From NCBI GenBank assembly GCA_050951505.1, contig JBMNJE010000003.1:124001-188000 (forward strand): DNA of 64,000 bases. Direction: 5' to 3'. Below, piece after piece: positions 16,965-26,322 of the stretch. This DNA is from DUOA01 sp012839095 (GTDB taxonomy: Bacteria > Bacillota > Clostridia > Caldicoprobacterales > DTU083). The notes beneath the pieces were generated by a model. It saw nothing but the letters and a program-made list of their open reading frames with translations, ran no database searches and was not told the origin of the DNA. Position 1 is the stretch's first letter; each line of letters begins with the position of its first letter. Position numbers and translations under genes: made by a program.

Positions 16965-18728
16965 ATGCTGCTGCTTCAATGCATAGATATAAAAAAGAAT
17001 TTTGGAATAAATGAGGTACTGAAATCCGTCACCCTGGACCTGGAGGAAGGCGAAAGGACAGGGCTGGTGGGAAAAAACGGGGCAGGTAAAACCACCCTTG
17101 CAAACATAATCGCAGGAAACCTGAAGGCTGATGAGGGTGAAGTTCGCTGGCACAGAAAGGATGTGGAAATCGGATATCTGCGGCAGTCGGTTTTCTATAC
17201 CGCTGAACTGCTGCATGAGCTATGCCGGGAGCAGGACGTGTTTAATCAGGCAAAGGAATTTCTTCACCTTTCCAGCGAACTGGGCACGGAAAAGGTGCAT
17301 CAGTGGGCTGATGAACGCTTTGAGGCCTTGAGCGGAGGCGAAAGGACCAAGCTGGCCCTGGCCCATATCTGGTCAGCCAAGCCCGGACTCCTGATTCTGG
17401 ATGAACCCACAAATCACCTGGATATTCAGGGAGTACAATGGCTCATAGATGAACTGAAGGGTTATCCGGGAACAATTCTTGTCATATCCCATGATCGCTA
17501 CTTCCTGGACAAAACGGTGAATCGCATTCTTGAGATTGAAAACGGTGTGATTCATGAGTACAAGGGCAGCTATACGTTTTACCGCAATGAGAAGAAAAAA
17601 CGATACGAATCCCGGCTTCACGCCTATGAAGTCCAGAAAAAACAGGAGGAAAAACTGGAACAGGAGATAAGAAGGCTTAAGGCCTGGGCGGGCAAGGCTC
17701 ACAGGGAGTCGACAAAAAAGGGTGCCAAAAGCGGTAACAAAATGGGTACAAAGGAATATTTCCGGGTTAAGGCAAAGAAGATGGACAGGCAGGTTAAGTC
17801 CGCTGTGAAGCGGCTGGAGAAGATGAGAAGTGAAGGAGCAGAAAGACCCGGGGAAGAGCCTCTTATTTCCTTTGAATTCAGTCAGAAGGATGCCCATGGA
17901 AGAAGGATCCTGGAGGCCTATGAAATACGAAAAAGCTTCGGAGAAAAGGTTCTGTTTGAGGAAAGCAGCTTTTATCTGCAGCGGGGGGAAAGAATGGGCA
18001 TATATGGGCCCAATGGCTGTGGTAAAACCACATTGGTAAGAGCTGTCCTCGGAATGGAAAAGGTGGAAGGCAGGCTTTTTGTGTCTCCTTCGATAAAGAT
18101 AGGATATGTCAGCCAGGATGTACTTGAGCTTAAGAAGGAGAAGAGGGCCCTTGATCTGTTTGAAGTATCCGGCAGAAAGGAGCAGGGCAGAATACGGACC
18201 ATGCTGGCCAACCTGGGACTGAATGAACTGCTTTTGCATCAGCCTCTTAAGAATCTGAGCATGGGGGAACGAACAAAGCTCAAGCTGGCCAATCTTCTGG
18301 TTAGTGAATATGATATGCTGATACTTGATGAGCCTACAAATCATCTGGATCTATACACAAGGGAACAATTGGAGGACGCCCTGCAGGACTATGAGGGTAC
18401 CATACTGCTTGTCACCCATGACAGATATATGTTGGAGAAAATCTGCAGCAAGCTGCTGATTTTTGATGAAAGAAGAATTAAACGGGTGGAACACGGCCTG
18501 GAGGAATACTTAAAGAAACAGGAACATTTGAACAGGGCAGAAAGAGCAAAAGGACCCCAAAAGACAGAAAAGAGCCTGACTCCGGAGGAAGAACGCATGC
18601 TGCTGGAGAATCGCATATCTGCAGTGCTGAGCAGATTAAGCGAAACTGAGCCGGGAACGCCGGACTATCAGGCTCTGGATGAAGAGTTCAGAGAACTTAC
18701 TGCAAAAAGGAAAAGTGCCCTCCTATAA
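16965..18728 (+). CDS. ABC-F ATPase, probable ribosome-protection type
   Basis: 587 residues, two ABC domains and no membrane segment, as in ABC-F proteins that act on the ribosome. Domain 1 has Walker A GKNGAGKTT, signature LSGGERTK, Walker B LLILDEPTNHLD and ISHDRYF. Domain 2 has GPNGCGKTT, LSMGERTK and LILDEPTNHLD. A charged helical interdomain linker (about 195-300) is the part that reaches the peptidyl-transferase centre in antibiotic-resistance members. A short leader peptide plus one or two terminators upstream suggests drug-inducible attenuation. The drug class cannot be read from sequence. The gene ends six bases inside the convergent malic enzyme gene. Confidence 0.9.
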   Translation: MLLLQCIDIKKNFGINEVLKSVTLDLEEGERTGLVGKNGAGKTTLANIIAGNLKADEGEVRWHRKDVEIGYLRQSVFYTAELLHELCREQDVFNQAKEFLHLSSELGTEKVHQWADERFEALSGGERTKLALAHIWSAKPGLLILDEPTNHLDIQGVQWLIDELKGYPGTILVISHDRYFLDKTVNRILEIENGVIHEYKGSYTFYRNEKKKRYESRLHAYEVQKKQEEKLEQEIRRLKAWAGKAHRESTKKGAKSGNKMGTKEYFRVKAKKMDRQVKSAVKRLEKMRSEGAERPGEEPLISFEFSQKDAHGRRILEAYEIRKSFGEKVLFEESSFYLQRGERMGIYGPNGCGKTTLVRAVLGMEKVEGRLFVSPSIKIGYVSQDVLELKKEKRALDLFEVSGRKEQGRIRTMLANLGLNELLLHQPLKNLSMGERTKLKLANLLVSEYDMLILDEPTNHLDLYTREQLEDALQDYEGTILLVTHDRYMLEKICSKLLIFDERRIKRVEHGLEEYLKKQEHLNRAERAKGPQKTEKSLTPEEERMLLENRISAVLSRLSETEPGTPDYQALDEEFRELTAKRKSALL

Positions 18729-19895
18729 CCGGGCTACGCCGCTTTTCCGGGCAGCTTCTGCGACTGCGGATGCCACGGCAGGTGCTACCCTTTCATCAAG
18801 GGCACCGGGAAGGATATTGTTCTCATTCAGTTCATCATCGGGGATAACGGAAGCAATGGCATAAGCCGCTGCAATTTTCATTTCCTCATTTATATCGGAT
18901 GCCCGTACATCAAGGGCACCCCGGAATATCCCGGGGAAAGCCAATACATTGTTTACCTGATTGGGATAGTCCGATCTGCCTGTACCCACAATCCGGGCTC
19001 CGGCCTTTTTAGCCAGTACAGGATCTATTTCGGGATCGGGATTGGCCATGGCCAGAACCAGGGAATCCTCATTCATGGAGCATATCATTTCCTCTGTTAC
19101 AATATTTGGTGCGGAAACGCCGATAAAGACATCCGCGCCTCTCATTGCATCTGCCAGGCTTCCTTTTGTGCCCTCGGGATTGGTTTTAGCGGCCAGGTCT
19201 TCCTGCATAAAGTCGTTGACCGGGTTGCCGGGATATAAAATTCCATGCCTGTCGCAAAGAACCATGCGTTTTACACCCAGATGCAGAAGCAGCCTGGCTA
19301 TGGCAGAACCGGCAGAGCCTATTCCGTTTATGACAACCTTGATATCCTCTATATTCTTCTTAAGAATCTTCATTCCGTTTATTACAGCTGCGCTGCATAC
19401 CACAGCCGTGCCGTGCTGATCATCATGAAATACGGGAATATCCAGGCGCTTTTTCAGCTCCTCCTCTATCTTATAGCAGCGGGGGGCGGCAATATCTTCC
19501 AAATTTATGCCACCGAAAGAAGGAGCCAGAATCTCCACTGTACGCACTATCTCGTCCACATCCTTGGTGTCCAGGCAGACGGGAAAGGCATCCACATTGG
19601 CAAAGCTTTTGAATAAAACGGCCTTTCCCTCCATAACCGGCATGGCTGCCAGCGGGCCGATATCGCCCAGGCCCAAAACCGCCGTACCATCGGATACCAC
19701 GGCTACCATATTGCCGCGGGAGGTATATCTGTACACATCCTCCGGGTTCTTGTGGATCTGCCTGCAGGGTTCTGCTACACCGGGGGTGTAGGCGGTGCTC
19801 AGATCGTCTCTGTTATTTACCGGCACCTTTGATCGCACTTCAATTTTACCTTTCGCTTTCTCATGCAGGGCTAATGCTTTTTGACCGTAATTCAT
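18723..19895 (-). CDS. NAD(P)-dependent malic enzyme
   Basis: 390 residues from ATG 19895, which has a perfect AAGGAGG site; an upstream ATG at 19961 is less likely. It converts malate to pyruvate and CO2. Features: YTPGVAEPC near the N-terminus, the metal-site region GGINLEDIAAPRC and HDDQHGTAVV, and the Rossmann motif GIGSAGSAIARLLL. It is the short bacterial form without a phosphotransacetylase domain. It links C4 acids to the pyruvate pool used by PFOR. Confidence 0.95.
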   Translation of the reverse strand: MNYGQKALALHEKAKGKIEVRSKVPVNNRDDLSTAYTPGVAEPCRQIHKNPEDVYRYTSRGNMVAVVSDGTAVLGLGDIGPLAAMPVMEGKAVLFKSFANVDAFPVCLDTKDVDEIVRTVEILAPSFGGINLEDIAAPRCYKIEEELKKRLDIPVFHDDQHGTAVVCSAAVINGMKILKKNIEDIKVVINGIGSAGSAIARLLLHLGVKRMVLCDRHGILYPGNPVNDFMQEDLAAKTNPEGTKGSLADAMRGADVFIGVSAPNIVTEEMICSMNEDSLVLAMANPDPEIDPVLAKKAGARIVGTGRSDYPNQVNNVLAFPGIFRGALDVRASDINEEMKIAAAYAIASVIPDDELNENNILPGALDERVAPAVASAVAEAARKSGVARL

Positions 19896-20239
19896 AATTG
19901 TCCTCCTTAGGCATTCACTACTTTTTTGATATGTTTTGATAACCGACTGTGATATTCTCAACCTACACGGTTCATTATACCATTATATGATAATTTTGTA
20001 ACAGACTGCTTTGATGAAATTTTTACATCTTGTGCATCTTTTATTTTTTATGTTTAGAATGCAATGTTTTTCAGACAAGTGGAATATTACAGGTTTATAT
20101 ATTATAATAAAATGGATATTGAAAAGCATCGTGATGGGTAATAAACAGACATCATGCGGCAGATAAAAGAAATTTAGTATAATAGAATTAACATGTTACA
20201 GTATGTTACAGAATGTTATAGAGAATCCGGGGGACGACA
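19896..20239. other. Intergenic region between malic enzyme and walJ
   Basis: AT-rich divergent promoter region. A TATAAT at 20178-20183 may be the -10 for the rightward cluster. Just after it lies a 10-bp tandem repeat (20191-20222). Nothing else was seen. Confidence 0.5.
20191..20222 (+). repeat. Three 10-bp tandem repeats upstream of walJ
   Basis: ACATGTTACA, GTATGTTACA and GAATGTTATA follow each other exactly in phase, one helical turn apart, in the presumed 5' UTR. Confidence 0.7.
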
Positions 20240-21037
20240 ATGAACTTTAAGGTATGCTCGCTCTTCAGCGGGAGCAGCGGGAATTCAACTTATATAGGAA
20301 CAGAAAAAACGCATATACTGGTAGATGCCGGACTGCCCGGCAAAAGTATTATCTCTGCCCTTAGACATATAGGCATAGACAGCAGGGAGCTGAAGGGTAT
20401 CCTGATAACCCACGAGCATTCTGATCATATTAAAGGAGCAGGGGTTTTGTCCAGAATGCTGAACATTCCCATATACGCCAATGAAGAAACCTGGAATGCC
20501 ATGCAGGATAAAATCGGCCGGGTGGCTCCTTACAATAGAAGAATATTTTATAACAACATGGACTTTTATATTGATGATGTCAATATTCAGCCCTATAAGA
20601 TTCCCCATGATGCAGCCGATCCCGTTGGCTTCAGCCTCTATTACCAAAACAGAAAAGTAAGTATAATCACTGATTTGGGGCACACTAACAACAAACTTAT
20701 TAAAACCGTTATGGACTCGGATCTGGTTATTTTGGAAGCCAATCACGATACGGATATGCTGATGGCCGGGCCCTATCCCATGCATTTAAAGAAAAGGATT
20801 CAGGGCAGAAAGGGTCATCTTTCAAATAAGGACTCGGGTCTGGCATTGCTGGAAATGATTAAGGGCAGGGTCACCCATGTTCTGCTTGCCCATCTGAGCC
20901 GGGAAAACAACTACCCTCAGCTGGCATATCAGACCGTTACCGATATTCTGGTGAGCAATGGAGTGCAGCCGGGCAAGGATATTCAAGTGGATATGACCTA
21001 CCGGGATCGCGCCAGCAATCTGTATCATATCGGATAA
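20240..21037 (+). CDS. walJ: MBL-fold hydrolase, WalJ/YycJ family
   Basis: 265 residues, the family length. It has the metallo-beta-lactamase zinc motif THEHSDHIKG, plus DLGHT and LEANHDTDML. In Bacillus and related bacteria walJ lies in the walRK operon and its product is linked to wall metabolism and genome maintenance; the biochemical substrate is unsettled. Here it is followed by a trypsin-like protease, a CPBP protein and rlmH, the same order as the Bacillus walJ-htrC-rlmH tail with one insertion, but no walRK is upstream. Confidence 0.85.
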   Translation: MNFKVCSLFSGSSGNSTYIGTEKTHILVDAGLPGKSIISALRHIGIDSRELKGILITHEHSDHIKGAGVLSRMLNIPIYANEETWNAMQDKIGRVAPYNRRIFYNNMDFYIDDVNIQPYKIPHDAADPVGFSLYYQNRKVSIITDLGHTNNKLIKTVMDSDLVILEANHDTDMLMAGPYPMHLKKRIQGRKGHLSNKDSGLALLEMIKGRVTHVLLAHLSRENNYPQLAYQTVTDILVSNGVQPGKDIQVDMTYRDRASNLYHIG

Positions 21038-21085
21038 AGGGCTGACCGGAGCAGGCCATGACGGGAATCGACTGGAGGGAATGGC

Positions 21086-22216
21086 TTGCACCATAACCTA
21101 TTTAAAATCATTTTTAAAATCATTGCTATTGCTGCAGTGGTTTTTTTGTCTTCCTGCAGCATGTTTGAACCTTCCGGTGACGGTAAAGAGTACCGGTACC
21201 GGGAAACCCCATACCCACGGCACTCTGTTGAGCCTCAGTCTGTAAGAGAGCCTGTGCAATCAGGCACCATAGCCTGGGCTGTGCAAAAGGTCAGTCCTTC
21301 CGTAGTGGGAATTTCCACTACCCATGTCCGAAAGGGAAGCTATGAGTTCGGGACGGAATCGCTGGTGGAAGGGATTGGTTCCGGCTTTATCGTCAGTTCG
21401 GAAGGCTATGTGCTGACCAATGACCATGTAGCGGTTTCAACGGAGGCAGAGATTGTTGTGATTCTGCACAATGGGGATGAGGTTAAGGGAAGGGTGCTTT
21501 GGACCGACCCCACTCTGGATCTGGCCATGATTAAAATAAAGGCTGCTGATCTGCCTGCTGCTGAACTGGGGGACAGTTCTCAACTTATTGTGGGTGATCC
21601 TGTTATTGCAATCGGCACCCCGCTGGGGCTTCAGTTTCAGCACACTACTACTGCAGGGATTATAAGTGCCCTGGATCGTACCGTGGAAGTAGGGACCGAA
21701 AGAGGCCTGAACTTCATGGAAGATTTGATACAGACCGATGCCTCCATCAATCCTGGCAACAGCGGCGGGCCGCTGGTGAACCTGGCCGGACAGATTATCG
21801 GAATAAACACCGTAAAGGTGGTTTCGGCAGAGGGAATAGGCTTTGCCATCCCCATCAATGCAGCCAAACCCATTATACAGCACTTTCTGGAGGATGGAGG
21901 ATTTGAAACTCCTTACATTGGCATAGTGGGTTACGACAAATCCATTGCCCATTACTATAAACAGACCGACGGCTTGATTGACGGTGTTTATGTTGTCAAT
22001 ATGGATCCCCGGGGCCCGGCATATCAAAGCGGCATCAGGGTGGACGATATTGTCATCAGGGTGGCCGGCCGGCCTGTAACAAAGATGCTGGAGCTTAGAA
22101 CAGCTGTTTACTCGCATCATGTGGGGGATACGGTACCGGTTGTCGTCATTAGGGACGGAGAGGAAATGGAGTTCAGCGTAAAGCTGGAGCGCAGTCCGGT
22201 GCCATTGGCCGATTGA
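21086..22216 (+). CDS. HtrA/DegP-like serine protease with PDZ domain, lipoprotein
   Basis: 376 residues from TTG 21086, preceded by GGAGGG at ideal distance. The N-terminus is hydrophobic and ends in FLSSC, so it is likely lipid-anchored. The catalytic triad is visible: LTNDHVAV (His), TLDLAMIK (Asp) and NPGNSGGPLV (Ser). A PDZ domain (about 265-370) follows. It degrades misfolded envelope proteins. It matches htrC position in the wal-type cluster. Confidence 0.92.
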   Translation: MHHNLFKIIFKIIAIAAVVFLSSCSMFEPSGDGKEYRYRETPYPRHSVEPQSVREPVQSGTIAWAVQKVSPSVVGISTTHVRKGSYEFGTESLVEGIGSGFIVSSEGYVLTNDHVAVSTEAEIVVILHNGDEVKGRVLWTDPTLDLAMIKIKAADLPAAELGDSSQLIVGDPVIAIGTPLGLQFQHTTTAGIISALDRTVEVGTERGLNFMEDLIQTDASINPGNSGGPLVNLAGQIIGINTVKVVSAEGIGFAIPINAAKPIIQHFLEDGGFETPYIGIVGYDKSIAHYYKQTDGLIDGVYVVNMDPRGPAYQSGIRVDDIVIRVAGRPVTKMLELRTAVYSHHVGDTVPVVVIRDGEEMEFSVKLERSPVPLAD

Positions 22217-22223
22217 ACAACAG

Positions 22224-22252
22224 AAATCCCCCTTTCAATGGGGGATTTTTTT
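22224..22252 (+). terminator. Strong intrinsic terminator after htrA
   Basis: AAATCCCCC and GGGGGATTT form a perfect stem with a short loop, followed by a run of T. It separates the protease gene from the CPBP gene. Confidence 0.9.
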
Positions 22253-22354
22253 ATCAGCTTTATTACCTGCTGCCGTCAACAGTTCTTTATTCTGCGCTTC
22301 CTATTTACGAAATATAATTAATAAGATATGATAATCGGGAAGGGAGGAATGACT

Positions 22355-23371
22355 ATGGAGGATATAATGGTACAATCATTTGAAGAAGAGGTACAGAAAA
22401 AGCCGAATACTCCCACACCTGCAGCCGGCGGCATTCTGTATCTGGCAGTTCTTTTGCTTATGCTGCTGTCTTCATTTTTGACACAGTATATCAGCATGGA
22501 AGGCGATCGCTATTATATCTATATGTTTTTGATTCAGCTGATAACCATAGGCCTGCCGCCTGCGGTCTACCTGATTTGGTTCAGAAAAGACATCAAGTAC
22601 ACTCTCAGGCTTCAGAAGATCAGTCTGGCTGAGATTCTGCTGTCCATGGGAATGGCGGTTTTTGGATACTTTGTAATCGTTTTTATTAACCTGCTGTGGC
22701 TTATATTCCTCAGTCGATTCGGCACACCGCAGCAAACGGCCATCCCGCCTATAGAAAGCGGGAGGCATTACCTGATGGCTATAGGTGTTATCGCGGTTAT
22801 GCCTGCTGTTTTGGAGGAAATACTCTTTCGAGGGGTTATACAAAGGGGATATGAAAGGTATGGAAGGCTCACATCTATTCTGCTGACCGGTGTCCTCTTT
22901 GCATTTCTGCATGTGAGCATTGTATCCATTCCTGCCATCATTTTATTGGGAATCCTGCTTTGTTATGTGGCCTACCGGGCGAATTCCATATGGGTAAGCA
23001 TGATATTCCACTTTACAAACAATGCCATCGCTGTTACCTTTGCCTTCCTTTCCAATATGCTGTTCAAATTGTTCCCTGTTGATTTGGAAGGCATGCCCGC
23101 TTCATTTACCGATATACCCCGTGATGAGCTTATCATGATGGTCATTGCATGGGCAATCACCGGATTTTTTGCTTTGCTGCTGTTTGGTGCCTGTTTTGCA
23201 GGCTTCCATATCGTTACCAGGGGAAGAGGAAGAGAACTGGCAGCAGGCACTGCTGTTAAGGAGAAGGGCAACCGGCTGATGGTTGTATTACCGGTAGTGC
23301 TGGCAATTTTAGTTATTATTGTTCTTCTTGTACTCGAAGTAATCCAGATGATCCATCCCATACCGATTTAG
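22355..23371 (+). CDS. CPBP family intramembrane glutamic protease
   Basis: 338 residues from ATG 22355, with GGGAGGA eight bases upstream; ATG 22328 and 22349 are worse placed. Seven or eight hydrophobic segments are visible. The family motifs are present: EEILFRGVIQR (EExxxR, about 155) followed by FLHVSI and FHFTNNA. Related proteins include Rce1 and bacteriocin-immunity or regulatory proteases. The substrate is unknown. It is inserted between htrA and rlmH. Confidence 0.88.
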   Translation: MEDIMVQSFEEEVQKKPNTPTPAAGGILYLAVLLLMLLSSFLTQYISMEGDRYYIYMFLIQLITIGLPPAVYLIWFRKDIKYTLRLQKISLAEILLSMGMAVFGYFVIVFINLLWLIFLSRFGTPQQTAIPPIESGRHYLMAIGVIAVMPAVLEEILFRGVIQRGYERYGRLTSILLTGVLFAFLHVSIVSIPAIILLGILLCYVAYRANSIWVSMIFHFTNNAIAVTFAFLSNMLFKLFPVDLEGMPASFTDIPRDELIMMVIAWAITGFFALLLFGACFAGFHIVTRGRGRELAAGTAVKEKGNRLMVVLPVVLAILVIIVLLVLEVIQMIHPIPI

Positions 23372-23411
23372 CAGACAGATGCCTGTTAAGGCAGCAGAAA
23401 CGAGAGAGACA

Positions 23412-23891
23412 ATGAATATAAGGCTTATATGTGCAGGTAAGATAAAGGAAAAATATCTGATTCAGGGTATTTCGGAATACATGAAACGCCTCAGCCGATA
23501 TGCGAGAATAGAGATTATCGAGGTGGAGGACGAGAAGGCTCCCGATAACTTGTCCCAGGCTGAAGAGGCCATTATAAAGGAAAAAGAGGCTGCCCGGATC
23601 AGCAGGCATTTTCGTGACGGTGCCGTAAAAGTCATATTGGACATAGAGGGTAAATCCTATAGTTCTGAGGAGTTTTCAGCTGTACTTCAGGATTATGGTC
23701 TCGCCGGCCGCAGTCAACTGGATTTTGTGATAGGCGGTTCCCTTGGTTTGGATCAGGGGATCATCCGGCAGGCTGATCTGCTATTGTCCTTCTCCAGACT
23801 CACCTTTCCCCATCAGTTGATGAGGCTGATACTGCTGGAGCAGATTTACCGGGCATTTCGTATTGCCAGGGGAGAACCGTATCACAAATAA
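23412..23891 (+). CDS. rlmH: 23S rRNA pseudouridine-1915 N3-methyltransferase
   Basis: 159 residues from ATG 23412 (MNIRLICAGKIKEKY), exactly the family length; ATG 23379 would add 11 untypical residues. SPOUT-fold signatures: LDIEGKSYSSEEF, FVIGGSLGLD and the C-terminal knot LTFPHQLMRLILLEQIYRAF, ending in GEPYHK. It methylates helix 69 of 23S rRNA on assembled ribosomes. Confidence 0.97.
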   Translation: MNIRLICAGKIKEKYLIQGISEYMKRLSRYARIEIIEVEDEKAPDNLSQAEEAIIKEKEAARISRHFRDGAVKVILDIEGKSYSSEEFSAVLQDYGLAGRSQLDFVIGGSLGLDQGIIRQADLLLSFSRLTFPHQLMRLILLEQIYRAFRIARGEPYHK

Positions 23892-23942
23892 CCGGCAGCT
23901 TGCCGGCAGCACTTTACAATACAGGACAATGGAAGAGGGTAA

Positions 23943-25376
23943 ATGAAAAATACGGAACAGGATATGAATAGTAAAAATAATTTAACGCAGGGAAGTATAC
24001 CAAAGGCATTGTTCAGATTGGCCATCCCAATTATGGGGACATCCTTTGTCCAAATGGCATATAATCTGACAGACATGCTATGGGTGGGCAGACTCGGGTC
24101 CAGGGCGGTTGCTTCAGTCGGGGCAGCCGGATTTTATGTCTGGCTGGCGGCTGCCTTTATACTGATACCCAAAATCGGGGCGGAAGTGGGAGTTGCACAA
24201 TCGACAGGCAGGAAGGATGCTGAGGGAACAAGGAAATATATCAGACACTGCATTCAGCTTGTAATTTTCCTGGCTGTCCTCTATTCATCGACTCTCATTA
24301 TTTTCAGAAAATACCTGATTGGTTTTTTCAACCTTAAAGAAGCGGATATTGTCAATGATTCAATCACTTACCTGGTGATTATATCCTCCGGTCTTATATT
24401 CTATTTTATAAACCCCATATTCTCCGCAATATTTAATGGGTACGGTGAAAGCAGAACACCCTTTATGATTAATTCTATAGGGCTGATCATGAATATAATT
24501 CTGGATCCACTGCTGATATTTGGTATAGGCCCCTTTCCCAGACTGGAGGTGGCAGGTGCTGCAACTGCAACAATATTGGCACAGGCAGTGGTTACCTTAA
24601 CCTTCATAATTACCGCCGCAAAGAGAAAGGAGCTTTTTTCGGATTTACATCTTTTAAAACTTCCCGATTTGTCTCATATCCGGCATATCGTAAAACTGGG
24701 GCTGCCCGCTGCCCTCCAAAGCGGATTGTTCACCGGATTTGCAATGGTGATAACGCGGATTATTTCCCAGTGGGGGCCGATTCCCATAGCGGTACAGAAG
24801 GTAGGTTCGCAGATAGAGTCCCTGTCCTGGATGACGGCAGGCGGTTTTCAGACTGCTATGGCCGCCTTTGTGGGGCAAAACTATGGCTCAGGAAAGTGGG
24901 ACAGGGTGGTAAAAGGTTATTTTGCCGGGATGTCGATCATGTCGGTAATCGGAATAATAGCCACTGTACTTTTGATCTTCGCTGCCAGGCCCTTGTTTTC
25001 CGCCTTCATATCGGAAGAGGAGACCATAAAGTACGGGATTGTCTATCTTAGAATACTGGGGCTGTCCCAATTATTCATGTGCATTGAATCAACATCTGCA
25101 GGCGCTTTCAATGGATTGGGGAAAACCATCCCTCCTTCCGTAGTGGGAATCACCCTGAATGGCCTGAGAATCCCGGCAGCACTGCTTTTGTCATCCACCA
25201 GTCTGGGATTGAACGGAGTATGGTGGGCGATCAGCATATCCAGTATATGCAAAGGCACTGTGCTTACAGCCTGGTATCTGATAATGCTTGGAAGAAACCC
25301 GAATACGCGGGAACTGGGTATAATGCCCGGGAAATATGATGCTGTCAAAATCGAAACGGAACTAGAGCAACAGTAG
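23943..25376 (+). CDS. MATE family efflux transporter
   Basis: 477 residues with twelve predicted membrane segments in two homologous halves, the normal MATE layout. The N-terminus has IPKALFRLAIPIMGTSFVQM and LTDMLWVGRLGSRAVASVG, typical of the NorM/DinF group. Such proteins export cationic drugs or metabolites with Na+ or H+. A GGAAGAGGG site precedes ATG 23943. The substrate is unknown. Confidence 0.93.
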   Translation: MKNTEQDMNSKNNLTQGSIPKALFRLAIPIMGTSFVQMAYNLTDMLWVGRLGSRAVASVGAAGFYVWLAAAFILIPKIGAEVGVAQSTGRKDAEGTRKYIRHCIQLVIFLAVLYSSTLIIFRKYLIGFFNLKEADIVNDSITYLVIISSGLIFYFINPIFSAIFNGYGESRTPFMINSIGLIMNIILDPLLIFGIGPFPRLEVAGAATATILAQAVVTLTFIITAAKRKELFSDLHLLKLPDLSHIRHIVKLGLPAALQSGLFTGFAMVITRIISQWGPIPIAVQKVGSQIESLSWMTAGGFQTAMAAFVGQNYGSGKWDRVVKGYFAGMSIMSVIGIIATVLLIFAARPLFSAFISEEETIKYGIVYLRILGLSQLFMCIESTSAGAFNGLGKTIPPSVVGITLNGLRIPAALLLSSTSLGLNGVWWAISISSICKGTVLTAWYLIMLGRNPNTRELGIMPGKYDAVKIETELEQQ

Positions 25377-25481
25377 TATGCATATAAAAGATTCTATGAA
25401 CGAGGAAAATATTAAGATTTATTGATAATATAGAGATATTCAAAAAAAGATATATGGTAAACAGAAGGAGGAAGATTACCA

Positions 25482-25898
25482 ATGAAATCCTACAGAAAAG
25501 AATTGTATTTCAGTACAAGAACCAGGAGAGCCTTTATTAATATTACGCCCCAGGTTGAAGAATGCTTAAGGGAAAGCGGCATTAAGGAAGGGCTTCTGTT
25601 ATGCAACGCCATGCATATTACTTCCAGTGTTTTCATCAATGATGATGAATCCGGTCTGCACAGCGATTTTGAAAGATTCCTGGAAAAGCTGGCACCGGAG
25701 AAACCCTATGACCAATATGCCCATAATGGATATGAAGATAATGCCGATGCCCATCTGAAGAGAACTATTATGGGAAGAGAAGTTGTTGTTGCGGTCACTA
25801 ATGGAAGGTTAGACTTCGGCCCCTGGGAACAGATCTTCTACGGTGAATTCGATGGAAAAAGATCGAAAAGGGTATTGGTCAAAATTATAGGTGAGTAG
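25482..25898 (+). CDS. YjbQ/UPF0047 family protein
   Basis: 138 residues, standard family length. Conserved features are HITSSVFIND near residue 46, NADAHLKRTIMG and the C-terminal ENGRL-type block TNGRLDFGPWEQIFYGEFDG. Members form trimers with a bound metal; some rescue thiamine-phosphate synthase mutants, but the physiological role is uncertain. Good AGGAGG site upstream. Confidence 0.9.
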   Translation: MKSYRKELYFSTRTRRAFINITPQVEECLRESGIKEGLLLCNAMHITSSVFINDDESGLHSDFERFLEKLAPEKPYDQYAHNGYEDNADAHLKRTIMGREVVVAVTNGRLDFGPWEQIFYGEFDGKRSKRVLVKIIGE

Positions 25899-26015
25899 GA
25901 TGTAACTACGGATGAAATGGACGATATAATTGATTTTAAGTATCATTGATTTTATGTAAAAAGTGGGTAGTTGAGCTGCCCTCTTTTTGATTTCTCCTCT
26001 GTTATACTTGAGCCA

Positions 26016-26044
26016 TACTAAGTCAGCCAAAATTCAACTTAGTA
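26016..26044. repeat. 8-bp inverted repeat before a small ORF
   Basis: TACTAAGT (26016-26023) and ACTTAGTA (26037-26044) are perfect complements with 13 bases between, just downstream of a TATACT (26003-26008). It may be an operator or 5' UTR hairpin. Confidence 0.5.
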
Positions 26045-26073
26045 ATAATATCATTCAGAGGAGGAGATTTAAC

Positions 26074-26199
26074 ATGATGAAAAGCCTGATGAACAAAGTT
26101 GAGCCTAACCGCAAATCCTTTCAAAACTTTAACAAGCTGATGGAGTTGTGCCGGCAACTACTACTTACTATATCGTCAGGGAGAAAAGAACGCTTATAG
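26074..26199 (+). CDS. Small basic ORF of unknown function (41 aa)
   Basis: ATG 26074 or 26077 follows GAGGAGGAG at ideal distance, a stronger start signal than chance would give. The peptide is basic, with a hydrophobic LMELCRQLLLTI stretch, and has no family I recognise. It may be a real small protein or the 5' remnant of a decayed gene. It marks the left border of the AT-richer accessory stretch. Confidence 0.4.
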   Translation: MMKSLMNKVEPNRKSFQNFNKLMELCRQLLLTISSGRKERL

Positions 26200-26322
26200 A
26201 CAGGATAGTAAATATATGATGACTCAGGTCCGATGACTCAAATATGATATGATTAATCAAGTGGTAAATCCCTTTATACGGGTATCTATATATTAACAAT
26301 TAAGTATTGAGGAGAGATTTTA

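Noticed and set aside
17373..18344. Long antisense frame inside the ABC-F gene (minus strand)
   Set aside because: It overlaps a clearly conserved gene, has no ribosome site and a composition typical of a codon-shadow frame.
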